Numbered from the stretch's first letter, positions 19,673-30,263 are shown. The stretch: DNA of 64,000 bases from Synechococcus sp. JA-2-3B'a(2-13) (GCF_000013225.1 NC_007776.1:2672501-2736500), one strand, 5' to 3'. The notes: generated from the sequence alone by a model not told the origin. Made by a program: numbers and translations.

Positions 19673-20483
19673 GGTTGTGTTGATCTTTCATTTGAGCCAA
19701 AAGAGAGCACTGACGAGATAGAGAAAACTCAAGAAGTTCCTGGCCAATTTGTCAAAACGAGAAAATAGATGCCGGTACTGCTTTAACTTATGAAAAAAGC
19801 ATTCGATTAAATGCCTCTCTTTATACAGATGCTTGTCATAATGCCGCTGCGTCTTTCTATTCCTTTTAGGCGGAATAACCGCTTGAGCTTCCCCTATCTT
19901 CTCAATCAACTTATCCGCATCATATCCTTTATCCCCAATTACTTTGGTATCCTTTCTCTGCCAGCCCTCTATCAATTCTTCCCCTTGAGTAATATCGCTC
20001 TTTTCCCCGCCAGTTATTCTCAATTCCAGCGGATTTCCCAACCCATCTACACTCACATGAATCTTGGTGCTGTATCCGCCTCGGCTTCTCCCCAAAGCTT
20101 GCTCCCCTTTTTTCCGGCAGCACAGGAGTGCGCTCGAACCATGGTTGAATCAATAATGAGATGCTCTAAATCAGGGTCGTCAATAAAATACTTGAACATC
20201 CGTTCCCACACTCCAAAACGACTCCACCGGTGGAATCTTTGATAGATGGTGTACCATTTGCCATATCCTTCTGGGAGGTAGCGCCAAGGAGCACCGGAAC
20301 GGGCTATCCAAAGAACTGCTTCAATAAACTGTTTGCAGTTTGCTTCTTTCCCAATGTTAACTCTCTCTTCTGTCTGTAAAAAAGCCAATATCTTCTGCCA
20401 TTTGTTTTCATCTAAAAAAACCAACTTCATCCTCTTTCCTCTATAAATTATTCCCTCTATCCTAACATAAGATCAACACGACC
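19673..20483 (-). mobile_element. IS5-family insertion sequence, copy 1 (811 bp)
   Basis: Imperfect terminal repeats GGTTGTGTTGATCTT and GGTCGTGTTGATCTT bound an 811-bp element flanked by TA on both sides, a 2-bp target duplication as in the IS427 group. The second copy in this window has exactly the same length and only a few base differences. It sits between metK and the MoaB/MogA gene without damaging either. Confidence 0.92.
19688..20430 (-). CDS. IS5-family transposase, two frames joined by -1 frameshift
   Basis: The first frame (20430 to 20053) starts MKLVFLDENKWQKILAFL, includes WRYLPEGYGKWYTIYQRFHR and the first DDE aspartate in LEHLIIDSTMVRAH. The second frame (20095 to 19688) carries IGDKGYDADKL (second aspartate) and ERHLIECFFHKLK, the R-x3-E-x6-K signature holding the catalytic glutamate. 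The frames overlap, and a slippery heptamer A-AAA-AAG lies in the overlap in the right phase for -1 slippage. Both frames look undamaged, so this copy may be active. Confidence 0.9.
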
Positions 20484-20500
20484 TAAGACGGCCTGCTGCC

Positions 20501-21019
20501 TCAATGCTTGCCCTGGTGCAGTTGCTTAACCAGGTGGGGTAGCTCCGGCAGGATCAGGCTGCGCATAGCCAGTTGCACGGCTGCTGGGGAGCCAGGCATG
20601 GAAAAGATCAAGCACTTTCCGTGGATCCCGGCGATGGCCCGAGAGGCGATGGCCCGACTGCCAATCTGGGCATAGCTGAGCTGGCGGAAGATCTCCCCAA
20701 AGCCGGGCAAGGTCTTTTCCAGGAGAGCCTCGATGGCGTCGTAAGTGGTGTCGCGGGGGGCGATGCCTGTGCCACCATTCAACAAGATCACCGGCAGGGA
20801 TCCGGCCCAATCCTGAACCTGCTCTCGAATGAGCTGCGGTTCATCTCGGAGAATGCAATATCTCTCCACCCGGTGGCCGGACTCCTGGAGGGCTGTGCAG
20901 ATAAACTGGCCGCTGTGATCGGTTTCAGGGGTGCGCGTGTCGCTGACGGTGATCACCCCACAGGGCAAGGCGGCAAAAATGTGCTCCGCACCGCTGTCGC
21001 AATCGAGGGGAAAGGTCAT
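20501..21019 (-). CDS. MoaB/MogA-family molybdopterin protein
   Basis: A 172-residue protein of the MoaB/MogA fold (molybdopterin adenylyltransferase family). Evidence: GVITVSDTRTPETDHSG, then ILLNGGTGIAPRDTTYDAIE, the nucleotide-binding TGGTG(I/L) motif with the catalytic D, and IFSMPGSPAAVQLAM near the end. The role is activation of molybdopterin by AMP transfer in molybdenum cofactor synthesis. MoaB and MogA are hard to separate by eye. It is followed on the same strand, 36 bp upstream, by an unknown gene. Confidence 0.88.
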   Translation of the reverse strand: MTFPLDCDSGAEHIFAALPCGVITVSDTRTPETDHSGQFICTALQESGHRVERYCILRDEPQLIREQVQDWAGSLPVILLNGGTGIAPRDTTYDAIEALLEKTLPGFGEIFRQLSYAQIGSRAIASRAIAGIHGKCLIFSMPGSPAAVQLAMRSLILPELPHLVKQLHQGKH

Positions 21020-21055
21020 GGACAGGATCCCTGAGGAAAGAGAGTGGCAAGCCCA

Positions 21056-21583
21056 TCAAGACTGTCCCTGAGGGGGCTCGGCAGGAGTTGGCGGGTCAAC
21101 GACCGTCTGCTGGAGCTCTAGGATCCCTGAGGACTCTGCCCCACCAGCACGGGCGAGTTGGGGAGGAGGGGACTGGGCGAGCAGGCGGCGCAGCTTGGGG
21201 GGAAGCTCCTGCAACTGCTCCAACAACAAGTTTAGAGATATGGCCGGTTCTCTGGAAAACAGGGATCCCGCGGGGGGTACCGGCGGCAGAGGAGAACAGG
21301 CAAAGGCAGCCGCAGCCAAAGAGCGGATCCGCTCCTGCTGCTCCTGCCAAAGGAACTGGCCGATTTCTGGGGGAAAGGTAAGATGAGGAGAGCCGCGACG
21401 CTGCCAAAGGCGGAGAAGCTGCTCCACAGAGGCGGCCTTGTACCGCCCCTGGTAGAGGGCTTCTAGCAAGGCTGCCTCGATCCAAAGATCCGGGAACAAC
21501 TGGCTCCAGCGCTCCACCCAAACCTGGCTGGGTTGACCTTCCAGCTCAAACCCATAGTGCTCCAGAAAGGTGGCAGGATCCAT
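21056..21583 (-). CDS. conserved-looking hypothetical protein
   Basis: A 175-residue soluble protein beginning MDPATFLEHYGFELEGQPSQ. The first 110 residues (WVERWSQLFPDLWIEAALLE, then LRLWQRRGSPHLTFPPEIG) look folded and helical; the rest is Pro/Ser-rich. I do not recognise a family. The ATG at 21583 is chosen over an upstream TTG. It precedes the MoaB/MogA gene in the same direction with a 36-bp gap, so the two could share a transcript. Confidence 0.6.
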   Translation of the reverse strand: MDPATFLEHYGFELEGQPSQVWVERWSQLFPDLWIEAALLEALYQGRYKAASVEQLLRLWQRRGSPHLTFPPEIGQFLWQEQQERIRSLAAAAFACSPLPPVPPAGSLFSREPAISLNLLLEQLQELPPKLRRLLAQSPPPQLARAGGAESSGILELQQTVVDPPTPAEPPQGQS

Positions 21584-21767
21584 CAGCCCATGGCAGCCCA
21601 AGGAAACTCAACCCAAGCTAGTCCAGATCCGCCGAGACAAAGGGGAGATAAAGCCTTTCTCCCTGGATCTCGCAAGACAGCTCTCGTCCAAGAATACCCC
21701 TATTTGCCTTTCATGAAGGCTCTGTGAAGAGGCTATAAAGCTGCAAAGCTGCGGTACGCTTAAAGAC

Positions 21768-24155
21768 TCAGTGGCTGACGGGCCCCAGCTCAAGCGCTGC
21801 CTCCAGAGCGCGCTCGCTATCAGGAAACTGCGTCAGCAGCCGTCCTAGGAAGGCGACATCTCCCGTCAGGCCGTACAGAGCCATGAGCACATCCCCAGCA
21901 TGGCGGCTCTGGGGGAAGCGGTTCAGCAGCTCATTGCCGGCGTAGATCGCCTGGCGGGCATAGCCATCCTGCAGGGCTTTGGCTTCCAGAAAGTAGCTGT
22001 AGCTGAGGCTGCCAGGATCCACGTAGTCCGGCAGTGACGTGTCGAACAAGCTGGTATCTTCTGTCACTTCTGGGGGGAAGCCCGGCAGCGGATAGATGGC
22101 TGCCGTTTCCTCGGGAGGGTAGGTGGTGTACTGGCGGTAGAGGATCAGCACCTGCCGGTACAGGCTTTCTTCCTGAAGATGGGCAGGGGCGGTGGGATCC
22201 GCCAGCACAGAGCCGAGTAACTCTGCTGCTACAGCATGGTGATTGGCCCGCTGATAGTCCGATAGAGAACTGGAGGAAGCTGGTTGCGGCGGCGCGCTTC
22301 CATCAGCATCCCCACTCAGGCCACCGGCACGGGTTTGGTTAAACAGCCACAGGTACCCATTGCGCCAACCGTCGGCAGCGGCCCAGTGGGCGGCCAGTTG
22401 ATAGCGTTGTTGGGGAGTGGATTGGGCTTGCCAACGGCTCAATTGGCGCCAGCGTTCTCGTTGGGCCTGGATTTTCGGTTGCAGAGGGGTGCGGCTGGCG
22501 GGCACGGGATCCCAGTCGTCCAGCCAGTAGCCGCCATCCAGCAAGGGGTAGCGATCCAACACAGCATCCAAAGCCAGATTTTCCGTCAGCTGCAGGGCTA
22601 GGTCGTAGCGGTGTTCGCGGGCGAAGCGAACCGCCAGAGCATAGCGGACGGCGGCGGCCAGAGGATGCTCGCCGTGGCGGTCGAGAAAAGCTTGCAACTC
22701 GCTGGGGGTTGCACCGCTGTCTAAGAGCAAAAGCAGGCGGCGGCGCAAGACGTAGCGCATGTCTCCATCGCCGAAGGGATCCGCCAGCCAATTGGCCAAA
22801 AGGACCAGTGCTTCTTCCCTTTTGCCCTGCCACTCCAAGGTGCGTGTCAGCCAGAAGAGGGCATCGTCGGCACCGGGATGATTCGGGTAGACGGTCAGCC
22901 AAGTCCGCCAAAGGGTCTCTTCCTCTGCCGGGGGGAAAGGCCGCGGGATCGGTTCGCCGGTCTCGGGGTTGTAGAGGGAATGGCCAAAATAGCTGCCCCC
23001 CCGAATGCGGGCGTATTCCCGGCAAGCTTGCGTAAAGCGGGAATTGGGAAAAGCTTCTGCCAACTGCAGCAAAACCAGGTGGTCGTCGATGCCGTGAAGA
23101 GAGGCAAAGTCCTCGTTGAGAGCCTTCTGCAGCAGCGGCTCCCCGCTGGGATCCCCTTTTAAGTAGAGAAGAGCCGCCGCCAAAAACCGCTGCGGGTCAG
23201 CATCATCGCCCACCACGCTGCGCAGCAACACCTGAGCGGCAGGGGGGAGAGTTTCTGGATCCGCTATCTGCAGCAGAAAAAAGTGTCGGGATGGGGGCGG
23301 TAAATCTTCGTACAAAGGGCGCACCGTTTGCACCGTCGGCTGTTCTAGGATCAACACTTGGCCGGCACGCCCATAAACATCAGTGTATGGAGAAACATTC
23401 CCCGCAACCCGCTGCCGCACCGCCTGCACCTGCGACAGCGCCCAAGAGGGGATCCTTTCCTCCTCGTAGGGCAAGGCGCTCAAGAGTTTCTTTGCCCGCT
23501 GCGGAGAGCTGCTTTCCAAGGCGGGGAGCAGCGCTCTGTAGACCCGATCTCGCAAGGGAAATTCTTCTTGGGTCAGCAAGCTGTTGAGCCAGTTGAGATT
23601 AAAACTCCACTCGGGGCTATCGGCTTGGATCCCGGCCAAGGCCAGCTCGGTGAGGCGCTGCACCGACTCTGGCCGATCCAGCCCAAACAGCTCGTATTGA
23701 GGCGCAATCTCCTGCCCGCTTGAGTAGTCATAGCCCCCGAACAAAGCTGCTGGGGCGAAAAACTGAGCCGAATTTTGCCGCAGCCGATCCTCCAACCACC
23801 AACGGCTGTAGGGCAGGCCATGGCTTTGCAAGGTGTAGAAGGCGTAGCTGCGGCGGCTCGGGTCGGCGGATCCCCCCCAGCGGGCCAACACCGGATAGGT
23901 AAGAGGAAACCAGCGATCACTTTGGCCGGGATCGAACGCTGGCGAGCCTCCATAGCCAAACTCAGAAAAGACGGTGTACCGATAGAAGATCAGATCCCGG
24001 TGCATCTGCAGCCGTAGCCGCTGCAGTAAGGCATAGCCCCCCGCTCCTAACCCCGCCAAGAAGCCGGCAGTGAGGGCCACCATTGCTACGCGACGAAGGG
24101 GAAAGCGGCGGGACGAGGGCGCAGCAGGAGGGGTAGCTGGATTCACAAAACCCAA
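21768..24155 (-). CDS. large TPR-like membrane-anchored protein
   Basis: A protein of about 795 residues with one amino-terminal membrane anchor (residues about 23-45, VAMVALTAGFLAGLGAGGYALL) and a long, almost wholly helical body. Recurrent units resemble tetratricopeptide or Sel1 helices, for example DDALFWLTRTLEWQGKREEA, YALAVRFAREHRYDLALQL and the last NRFPQSRHAGDVLMALYGL. The start is a TTG (or GTG three codons later). No catalytic motif is visible. A role as a periplasm- or thylakoid-facing scaffold is only a guess. The gene stands alone. Confidence 0.7.
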   Translation of the reverse strand: MGFVNPATPPAAPSSRRFPLRRVAMVALTAGFLAGLGAGGYALLQRLRLQMHRDLIFYRYTVFSEFGYGGSPAFDPGQSDRWFPLTYPVLARWGGSADPSRRSYAFYTLQSHGLPYSRWWLEDRLRQNSAQFFAPAALFGGYDYSSGQEIAPQYELFGLDRPESVQRLTELALAGIQADSPEWSFNLNWLNSLLTQEEFPLRDRVYRALLPALESSSPQRAKKLLSALPYEEERIPSWALSQVQAVRQRVAGNVSPYTDVYGRAGQVLILEQPTVQTVRPLYEDLPPPSRHFFLLQIADPETLPPAAQVLLRSVVGDDADPQRFLAAALLYLKGDPSGEPLLQKALNEDFASLHGIDDHLVLLQLAEAFPNSRFTQACREYARIRGGSYFGHSLYNPETGEPIPRPFPPAEEETLWRTWLTVYPNHPGADDALFWLTRTLEWQGKREEALVLLANWLADPFGDGDMRYVLRRRLLLLLDSGATPSELQAFLDRHGEHPLAAAVRYALAVRFAREHRYDLALQLTENLALDAVLDRYPLLDGGYWLDDWDPVPASRTPLQPKIQAQRERWRQLSRWQAQSTPQQRYQLAAHWAAADGWRNGYLWLFNQTRAGGLSGDADGSAPPQPASSSSLSDYQRANHHAVAAELLGSVLADPTAPAHLQEESLYRQVLILYRQYTTYPPEETAAIYPLPGFPPEVTEDTSLFDTSLPDYVDPGSLSYSYFLEAKALQDGYARQAIYAGNELLNRFPQSRHAGDVLMALYGLTGDVAFLGRLLTQFPDSERALEAALELGPVSH

Positions 24156-24515
24156 TCCAAATCAAAGCAGGCGCCCCCACTCTACTCGATACTCGACTGT
24201 GTTGGAAGACAGAGGGAATGCCCACAGCCGTTTCCAGCCGGCTTGAGACGCCGGCCCTCTGCGCCACCCAAGGTCATCAGTCTTACCCCTGCCTGAGAGG
24301 GATCCCGGCCAGCCATTTCTTGGAAAGGCTCTGCTGTATTGCTTTATCGTTGTTTCAAACAAGATTAAGACACTTTGCCGCCGACTCCTACCCCCACAAT
24401 AAGAGGGGCGGCTGCGCCGCTCTTCTAAAACCCTTGCCTTTGACCATTCCTGCAGTGCATCCCCCGATTTCTTGGAGGCCTGAGTTGCCAGCACCCTTTC
24501 AGGATAGGCTCTCCC
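24156..24515. other. 360-bp spacer
   Basis: Between two minus-strand genes. The minus-strand frame 24162-24494 has no recognisable family or ribosome site. Nothing else stands out beyond GGATCC palindromes. Confidence 0.35.
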
Positions 24516-26570
24516 TTAGCCGGCGGTTGCCATGGCCTTCAACCCCTTCAAAATCAGGTAGTCCAGAATACTGGTGTTCTCCTCGCCGCGATAATTAAAA
24601 TTGGAGCGCACCAGCCACAGCCCCTTCTGAGTGCGGCAACAGAGGTTCAGCAGCGTGCGGGCCAAAATCTGTTGACGCGCCTGTAAATCCCGCGCCGCAT
24701 CGAAAACCTCCCCGTCCCATTCCGGCGTCAGCACACGGCTGTTGTAGAGCACATGCCAGAGGGAGCGGGACCAGCTGGGGTTGGTGATATCAAACCAAAA
24801 TTGGTAATCCGCCTCCAAACCCCGAGTGATGTAGGCCCCCGGAGTTGCAACTACCAAGTAACGGGAATAGTCGGGCTCGAAGCGGCTGCTGCTGGGGGTC
24901 TGTCCCGAGCGGATCATGGCCAAAAAGGCGGGATCCCCTTCGGCGGGGAAGGCCTGGCGAAACCGCCGTGCCGCTTCCATCAACACGCGCAGCAGCTCTT
25001 GATCCTGAGGGGAAGCAATCGCCGGGGCTAAGTGATCGGCAAAAAACTGCTGGAAGAAAGCGGCCAATGAAGGGCCGGGACGATAGCCGCGCAGCCAATC
25101 GAACAGTCGCTGGTAGCGCTCCAGGTTGGCAAACCCCACCCGCTCCGGCTGCCGTACTGCCGTTCGGGGACGCAGAGAACGCCCCACCGGATCCCAGGTA
25201 TCTTCGGCCAACAGAGCTGCCCGGATGGGATCCAGCCCCAGCACCCAGCTCAACATCAGCCGCCAAGCCGGCAAAGTGGGAAAAGCACCCCACTCGGGAT
25301 GGGCCAATTCTGCTGCCGTCAGCACCGCCCGCACCAAGGGATAGCGGATCAACGCCGGGAAGGGGGCAATCGACAAAACCGGCACTTCCGACAACTGCTC
25401 CTGCAAGCTCAGGCTCACCCCCACATCCATACGGGGCAGCAAAACAGCAATGCGATGGGCCGGGATCCCGGCCCCCAAAAGCCGGCGAATTTGAGCAACC
25501 ATCACCTCCACTGCCGCAAACTAGGTCTCTTCCTCCAGCGTTTGCACCAGCGGCAGTCCTCCCCCCTGCGGCTCGGGCAGCGGATGAGAAAACTGGGGAT
25601 CCAACACCCGCGCAATCTGCACCCCTAAGCGGATCATGCCTGCTGAAGCGCGATGGCTCCCCTCCAGAAACCGAACCTGCGTTTTTGCCATCAAGAAGTC
25701 AGCTACTGCCTCTGGGATCCCGGTCAAAGAGACCCCGCCGCCGAGGGTGTAGCTGAAAAATTGGCTTTGCAAATGGGCTTGCCCCTGCCGGTAAAACTCC
25801 AGCGCCACCCCGCAACTGTCTTCCGCCTGATCTACGATCAGATGATCCCACTCTTGCCAAAACTCCGCCAGCGGCAGGATGTGTTCGCCAAACAGCCGAA
25901 TTTGCAGACCAAAATCCAGGGATCCCAACCGAAGTGCTGCCTCCCACAGCCGACCCACACAGCAGCCCATTGCCTGCAAAGCCTCTGCCCGCCGCGGATC
26001 TGCCTCCTCGGGCCAAGCCCGGGCCAGCCGGGATCCCACCACCTCTGCCGGCAAACCCGAAGCCCCCGCAATATAAGCAGCACTGCTGATCTGATCCCAG
26101 ATCTGGAACTCCTTGAGCCCGACCCCGGCAAAGGCTTCCCCATGCCGAGGGCACAAAGCGCAGGCTCGTTCGCAGAGAAATTGAGTGAGATCTTTGGCCA
26201 AGGGGATCGGCTCCAACGAGCGTGGCAACTGGGGGACACGCTCACACACCTGTGGCCAATGATCGGCCAACGAGCGTCCCACCCGCTGCAAGAACGTTTC
26301 GATCCGCCACGGCCCCACCAAGCCCGAACTGGACTGCTGCAAGCGCCGCAGCACCTCATCCGCTTGCCGTTGACTCCGCACCAAAAATAAGACCCGGCCC
26401 GGATCGGCTCCTGCCTGCAACAATCTCCGATAGTGATCTACACAAGCCTGGGTCAGCCCACTGCCTGCCCAGCCCATCACACTTTGGAAGGGAGATGGCT
26501 TCCCTGGCCAATGGCTCTTTTCTTCCACTTGAGCTGCCCTTACCCTCTCCGGCCTCTCCAACCAACCCAT
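24516..26570 (-). pseudogene. UvrD/RecB-like helicase-related protein split by an in-frame TAG
   Basis: Two frames in the same phase, 350 and about 331 codons, are separated only by TAG at 25523-25521 and four codons, so this is one gene of about 684 codons with a nonsense change. The first part has VMGWAGSGLTQAC, a P-loop-like motif in which the lysine is leucine, then VLFLVRSQRQADEVLRRL and LIVDQAEDSCGVAL, a motif II-like segment. The second part has RYLVVATPGAYITRGLEADYQ. These resemble helicase superfamily I, as a divergent relative. A single base change in CAG or TGG would restore the frame. The stop and the missing lysine suggest a decaying gene, though two separate proteins or readthrough remain possible. 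Confidence 0.72.
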
Positions 26571-26998
26571 TTTCTCAGCAAAAGTCTGGACAAACGGGCC
26601 TTCGCTTCATTATGATTGTTTTCCGTTGCCAACTGAGTCCATCCGCTTTGGCGACCCGGCGCGCTGCTACACCAGATACTGCCTCTTTAGCAGGTAAGTC
26701 TGAGCAGCTCTCAACAAAAGCAGTTTGGCGTGCAGCTTTGGGGGTGAACTAAGCAAAAGGCTCAGCGTTGCCGGCGCTGAACTTGGCCTCGGGGGATCCC
26801 TACCTTGCTCTTTCGCCTCAGCCGGCAGACTCAGCTTTGTCTTGAGCTTCCTGCTGCCACGCTATTGCTGTATGCCTATCCATCCGGCTAACTGAGCCAT
26901 TGGCCTACGGCCCGCTTCGCGAACGGCTAGCCGATTGTCGGAGTGAGCTGGCTCTCAGTTGATGAAAACGAGTCGTGCAGGCTCGATTGGAGGTTCTT
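26571..26998 (+). promoter_or_regulatory. upstream region of the ribosomal protein operon
   Basis: A 430-bp spacer that must contain the promoter for at least 22 downstream genes. I see no convincing hexamer pair. A hairpin-like GCCTACGGCCCGCTTCGCGA region lies near 26903-26925. No gene is supported. Confidence 0.35.
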
Positions 26999-27643
26999 GT
27001 GGCACTTGGCATCCTCGGAAGAAAAGTCGGCATGACCCAGATCTTCTCTCCAGAAGGGCTGGCCATTCCGGTCACTGTCGTGCAGGCGGGGCCTTGCACC
27101 GTGACCCAGATCAAAACCCAAGCCACAGATGGCTACAACGCCATTCAGTTGGGCTACTTGCCCACTGCCGAAAAGCATCTCACGCGGGCGCAGCGGGGCC
27201 ACCTCACCAAAGCGGGGGTGACAGAGCTGCTGCGCCACCTGCGGGAGTTCCGGGTTGACCAGCCAGAAGCCTACCAGTTGGGGCAGAAAATTACCGTCGA
27301 GATGTTTTCCCCCGGCCAGTTGGTGGATGTGGCAGGTACCTCCATCGGGCGAGGGTTTGCCGGCTATCAAAAGCGCCACCACTTCGGTCGTGGCCCCATG
27401 TCCCACGGCTCCAAAAACCACCGCCGACCGGGTTCCATTGGCGCCGGCACAACCCCAGGCCGCGTGTTTCCGGGGATGCGCATGGCGGGGCGGTTGGGAG
27501 GTGGCCGAGTCACCACCCGCAAATTGCAGTTGGTGCAGGTGGATCCAGAGCGGGATCTGCTGGTGATCAAGGGTTGCGTGCCCGGGGTAGAAGGAGGGCT
27601 GCTGGAGATCACCCCTGCCAAGCAGGTGGGCAACAAGCGCTAA
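26999..27643 (+). CDS. rplC: 50S ribosomal protein L3
   Basis: A 214-residue L3 with [14 protein letters not shown] at the start and [20 protein letters not shown], the loop near the peptidyl transferase centre. The start is GTG at 26999, five bases after GGAGG; an upstream GTG at 26975 would add residues unlike any L3. It is the first gene of the cluster, since rpsJ (S10) is absent, as is usual in cyanobacteria where S10 travels with the str genes. Confidence 0.96.
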   Translation: MALGILGRKVGMTQIFSPEGLAIPVTVVQAGPCTVTQIKTQATDGYNAIQLGYLPTAEKHLTRAQRGHLTKAGVTELLRHLREFRVDQPEAYQLGQKITVEMFSPGQLVDVAGTSIGRGFAGYQKRHHFGRGPMSHGSKNHRRPGSIGAGTTPGRVFPGMRMAGRLGGGRVTTRKLQLVQVDPERDLLVIKGCVPGVEGGLLEITPAKQVGNKR

Positions 27644-27693
27644 GGAGGGATCCCTGGCAAAGGCTGACCCGCATCCGCAAAGACGAGGGAACC

Positions 27694-28644
27694 ATGGCAA
27701 GTTGTGTGGTGAAAAATTGGCAAGGGGAAACGGTGGGCAGCGCGGAGCTGAGCCTTAAAGTTGCTCGTCCCGAAACAGCCGCCCACATCCTCTATCTGGC
27801 ACTGCGCCGGCAGATGACCAATGCTCGTCAGGGCAACGCCCACACCAAGACCCGAGCTGAGGTGCGCGGCGGCGGTCGCAAGCCTTGGAAGCAGAAAGGC
27901 ACCGGTCGGGCCCGTGCCGGCTCCATCCGCTCCCCACTTTGGCGCAAAGGGGGGGTGATCTTCGGCCCCCGCAAGCGGGAATACAACCTGGCCATGAACC
28001 GCAAAGAACGGCAACTGGCCCTGCGCACCGCTCTGCAAAGTCGGGTGGAAGACCTGATCGTCGTGGAGGATTTCCAGGAGCAGCTCAACCCGCCCAAAAC
28101 CCGTGCTGTGGCCCAGGCTTTGCTGCGCTGGGGGGTGATGGAAGATCAATCGGCTCTGCTCATCGTTGCCGAACGCTCGGAAGCCGTAGAGCGGGCCGTG
28201 CGCAACATCGCCCGCGTTAAGCTGATCGGCCTGGATCAGATCAACGTTTTCGATCTGCTCAACGTCGATTGGGTGCTGATCACCGTTTCTGCCCTAGAGC
28301 AGCTCAAGGCCCGTTGGGGATCCGACGCTGCGCCGGCAGTTCTGGAGACTCCCTCTGAGGATGCACCTCAGGCCGACATAGCCGAAGATCAGGCCCTGCC
28401 CGGAGATGGGCCGGAAGATCAGGCCGTTCCAGAAAGCGAACACGAGGAAGCAGAGCAAACCCCAGCCCAACCTGAGGCCCAGGAAAACCAAGCTGCCCTC
28501 CAAGGACGTCCAGCAGATCCGCAGGGGCCAGAAGAGCAAACCGAAGAGCCCCAAGATCCAGCAGAAGAACTGGCTCAAGGAGCAGAGCCGTCAACGGTAG
28601 AAGAGGCCGAAACAGCCCCAGCAGAGGAGGAAAGCGATGACTGA
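27694..28644 (+). CDS. rplD: 50S ribosomal protein L4 with long acidic tail
   Basis: Residues 1-210 are an ordinary L4: [21 protein letters not shown], then [19 protein letters not shown] (the exit-tunnel loop) and the globular end [14 protein letters not shown]. About 106 residues follow that normal L4 lacks, made almost only of E, D, P, A and Q, with roughly 34 acidic residues, a single Arg and no Lys, ending [14 protein letters not shown]. The tail is in frame, free of stops and overlaps rplW by 8 bp. Plant plastid L4 also has an acidic carboxyl extension. Confidence 0.96.
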   Translation: MASCVVKNWQGETVGSAELSLKVARPETAAHILYLALRRQMTNARQGNAHTKTRAEVRGGGRKPWKQKGTGRARAGSIRSPLWRKGGVIFGPRKREYNLAMNRKERQLALRTALQSRVEDLIVVEDFQEQLNPPKTRAVAQALLRWGVMEDQSALLIVAERSEAVERAVRNIARVKLIGLDQINVFDLLNVDWVLITVSALEQLKARWGSDAAPAVLETPSEDAPQADIAEDQALPGDGPEDQAVPESEHEEAEQTPAQPEAQENQAALQGRPADPQGPEEQTEEPQDPAEELAQGAEPSTVEEAETAPAEEESDD

Positions 28645-28936
28645 GAGCAAGCGGATCCTGGCCGACGTCCTGTTGCGCCCCGTCATCACCGAAAAGGCAA
28701 CCGCCTTGATGGAGCAGCGCAAATATGTCTTTGAAGTGCTGCCCACCGCCACCAAGCCGCTCATCCGAGCTGCCGTCGAAGAAATGTTCCGCGTGCGAGT
28801 TACTTCCGTCAACACCCTGAAGCCCCCGCGCAAGCAGCGGCGGGTGGGCCGCTTCGTTGGCTATCGCACCCGTCCCAAGCGAGCCATTGTGACCTTGGCC
28901 GAGGGAGATTCCATTACCCTCTTCCCGGACACCTAA
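28637..28936 (+). CDS. rplW: 50S ribosomal protein L23
   Basis: A 99-residue L23 ([19 protein letters not shown], then [20 protein letters not shown] and the 23S-binding loop [15 protein letters not shown]). It sits at the tunnel exit and is the docking site for trigger factor and SRP. The ATG lies inside the last codons of rplD (8-bp overlap), so translation is coupled. Confidence 0.97.
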   Translation: MTESKRILADVLLRPVITEKATALMEQRKYVFEVLPTATKPLIRAAVEEMFRVRVTSVNTLKPPRKQRRVGRFVGYRTRPKRAIVTLAEGDSITLFPDT

Positions 28937-28985
28937 CCCCCCTTTTTGAGTTGTTGTCATCCCATCCCCCACCCCTACCCGAGCC

Positions 28986-29870
28986 ATGGGCATTCGTACT
29001 CTCCGACCTTACACCCCCAGCACCCGTCACATGACGGTCTCTGACTTCGAGGAGCTGTCCCGTGACGAGAACGGCAAGCGGCCCAGACCGGAAAAGTCGC
29101 TGCTGCAATTTATTCACCGCAAGAAAGGGCGCAACAACCGTGGCGTCATCACCTGCCGGCACCGCGGTGGTGGCCACAAGCGGCTTTACCGCATCATCGA
29201 CTTCCGTCGCGACAAGCGGGGGATCCCGGGGACCGTCAAAACCGTCGAGTACGATCCCAACCGTAGCGCCCACATCTGCCTGGTGGAATACGAAGACGGC
29301 GAGAAACGCTACATCCTCGCTCCCCGCAACCTACAGGTGGGATCCACCATCATGGCCGGGCCAGAGGCCCCCTTTGAGATCGGCAATGCCATGCCCCTGG
29401 AGCGGATCCCCTTGGGAACGGTGGTTCACAATGTGGAGCTGTATCCCGGTCGCGGCGGGCAGATGGTTCGCGCCGCTGGGGCTGGCGCTCAAGTGGTGGC
29501 CAGAGAAGGCAAATATGTCTCCCTCAAGCTGCCCTCCGGCGAAGTCCGCATGATCCGCGGCGAGTGCTACGCCACCATCGGCCAACTGGGCAACGTTGAC
29601 CACAACAACATCAGCCTGGGCAAGGCGGGTCGTAGCCGTTGGTTGGGGCGCCGTCCCAAGGTGCGTGGCTCGGTGATGAACCCTGTGGATCATCCCCATG
29701 GCGGCGGGGAAGGGCGAGCCCCCATAGGCCGCAGTACCCCTGTCACCCCTTGGGGCAAGCCCACCCTGGGGTACAAGACCCGCAAACGCAACAAGCCCAG
29801 CAACAAATTCATCGTGCGCGGTCGCCGTCGCGGAGGCCGCCGGGACAAGGGCGGAAGGGCTGCTCAGTAG
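28986..29870 (+). CDS. rplB: 50S ribosomal protein L2
   Basis: A 294-residue L2, slightly longer than the usual 275-280. [18 protein letters not shown] opens it; [19 protein letters not shown], the [13 protein letters not shown] strand and the conserved [20 protein letters not shown] with its essential histidine follow. The tail [16 protein letters not shown] is basic. It binds helices near the peptidyl transferase centre. Confidence 0.97.
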   Translation: MGIRTLRPYTPSTRHMTVSDFEELSRDENGKRPRPEKSLLQFIHRKKGRNNRGVITCRHRGGGHKRLYRIIDFRRDKRGIPGTVKTVEYDPNRSAHICLVEYEDGEKRYILAPRNLQVGSTIMAGPEAPFEIGNAMPLERIPLGTVVHNVELYPGRGGQMVRAAGAGAQVVAREGKYVSLKLPSGEVRMIRGECYATIGQLGNVDHNNISLGKAGRSRWLGRRPKVRGSVMNPVDHPHGGGEGRAPIGRSTPVTPWGKPTLGYKTRKRNKPSNKFIVRGRRRGGRRDKGGRAAQ

Positions 29871-29936
29871 CCGCTGGCCATTCGCTCCCCGAAGCTTTTT
29901 CGACAGTGAATTGCTTATCAAACGGTTGAGGTTCTT

Positions 29937-30218
29937 ATGGGACGTTCGCTGAAAAAAGGCCCCTTTGTGGATGCCAAGCTGCTTCTCAAGGTGGAGAAGA
30001 TGAACGAGCGCAACGAGAAACACCTGATCAAGACTTGGTCGCGGGCCAGCACCATCTTGCCCGTCATGATCGGTCACACCATCGCTGTTCACAACGGCAA
30101 GCAACATGTGCCCATCTACATCACTGACCAGATGGTGGGTCACAAGCTGGGGGAATTCGTTCCCACCCGTACCTTCCGCGGTCACGCGGGGAGCGACAAA
30201 AAAGCCGCTCGCCGTTGA
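29937..30218 (+). CDS. rpsS: 30S ribosomal protein S19
   Basis: A 93-residue S19: [20 protein letters not shown], then [20 protein letters not shown] and [18 protein letters not shown]. It sits in the head of the small subunit near the A site. A GAGGTTCTT element precedes the ATG. The 66-bp gap before it holds no gene. Confidence 0.97.
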   Translation: MGRSLKKGPFVDAKLLLKVEKMNERNEKHLIKTWSRASTILPVMIGHTIAVHNGKQHVPIYITDQMVGHKLGEFVPTRTFRGHAGSDKKAARR

Positions 30219-30263
30219 GAGGAATAACGAACAGGAAAGTATCGAGTAGGCAAGGAGAGGGCC

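Noticed and set aside
24162-24494. 110-residue minus-strand frame before the large TPR-like gene
   Set aside because: Arg/Ser-rich without motif or ribosome site; probably intergenic.
26975-26998. Earlier GTG start for L3
   Set aside because: The added eight residues do not match L3, and GGAGG is spaced for the later GTG.
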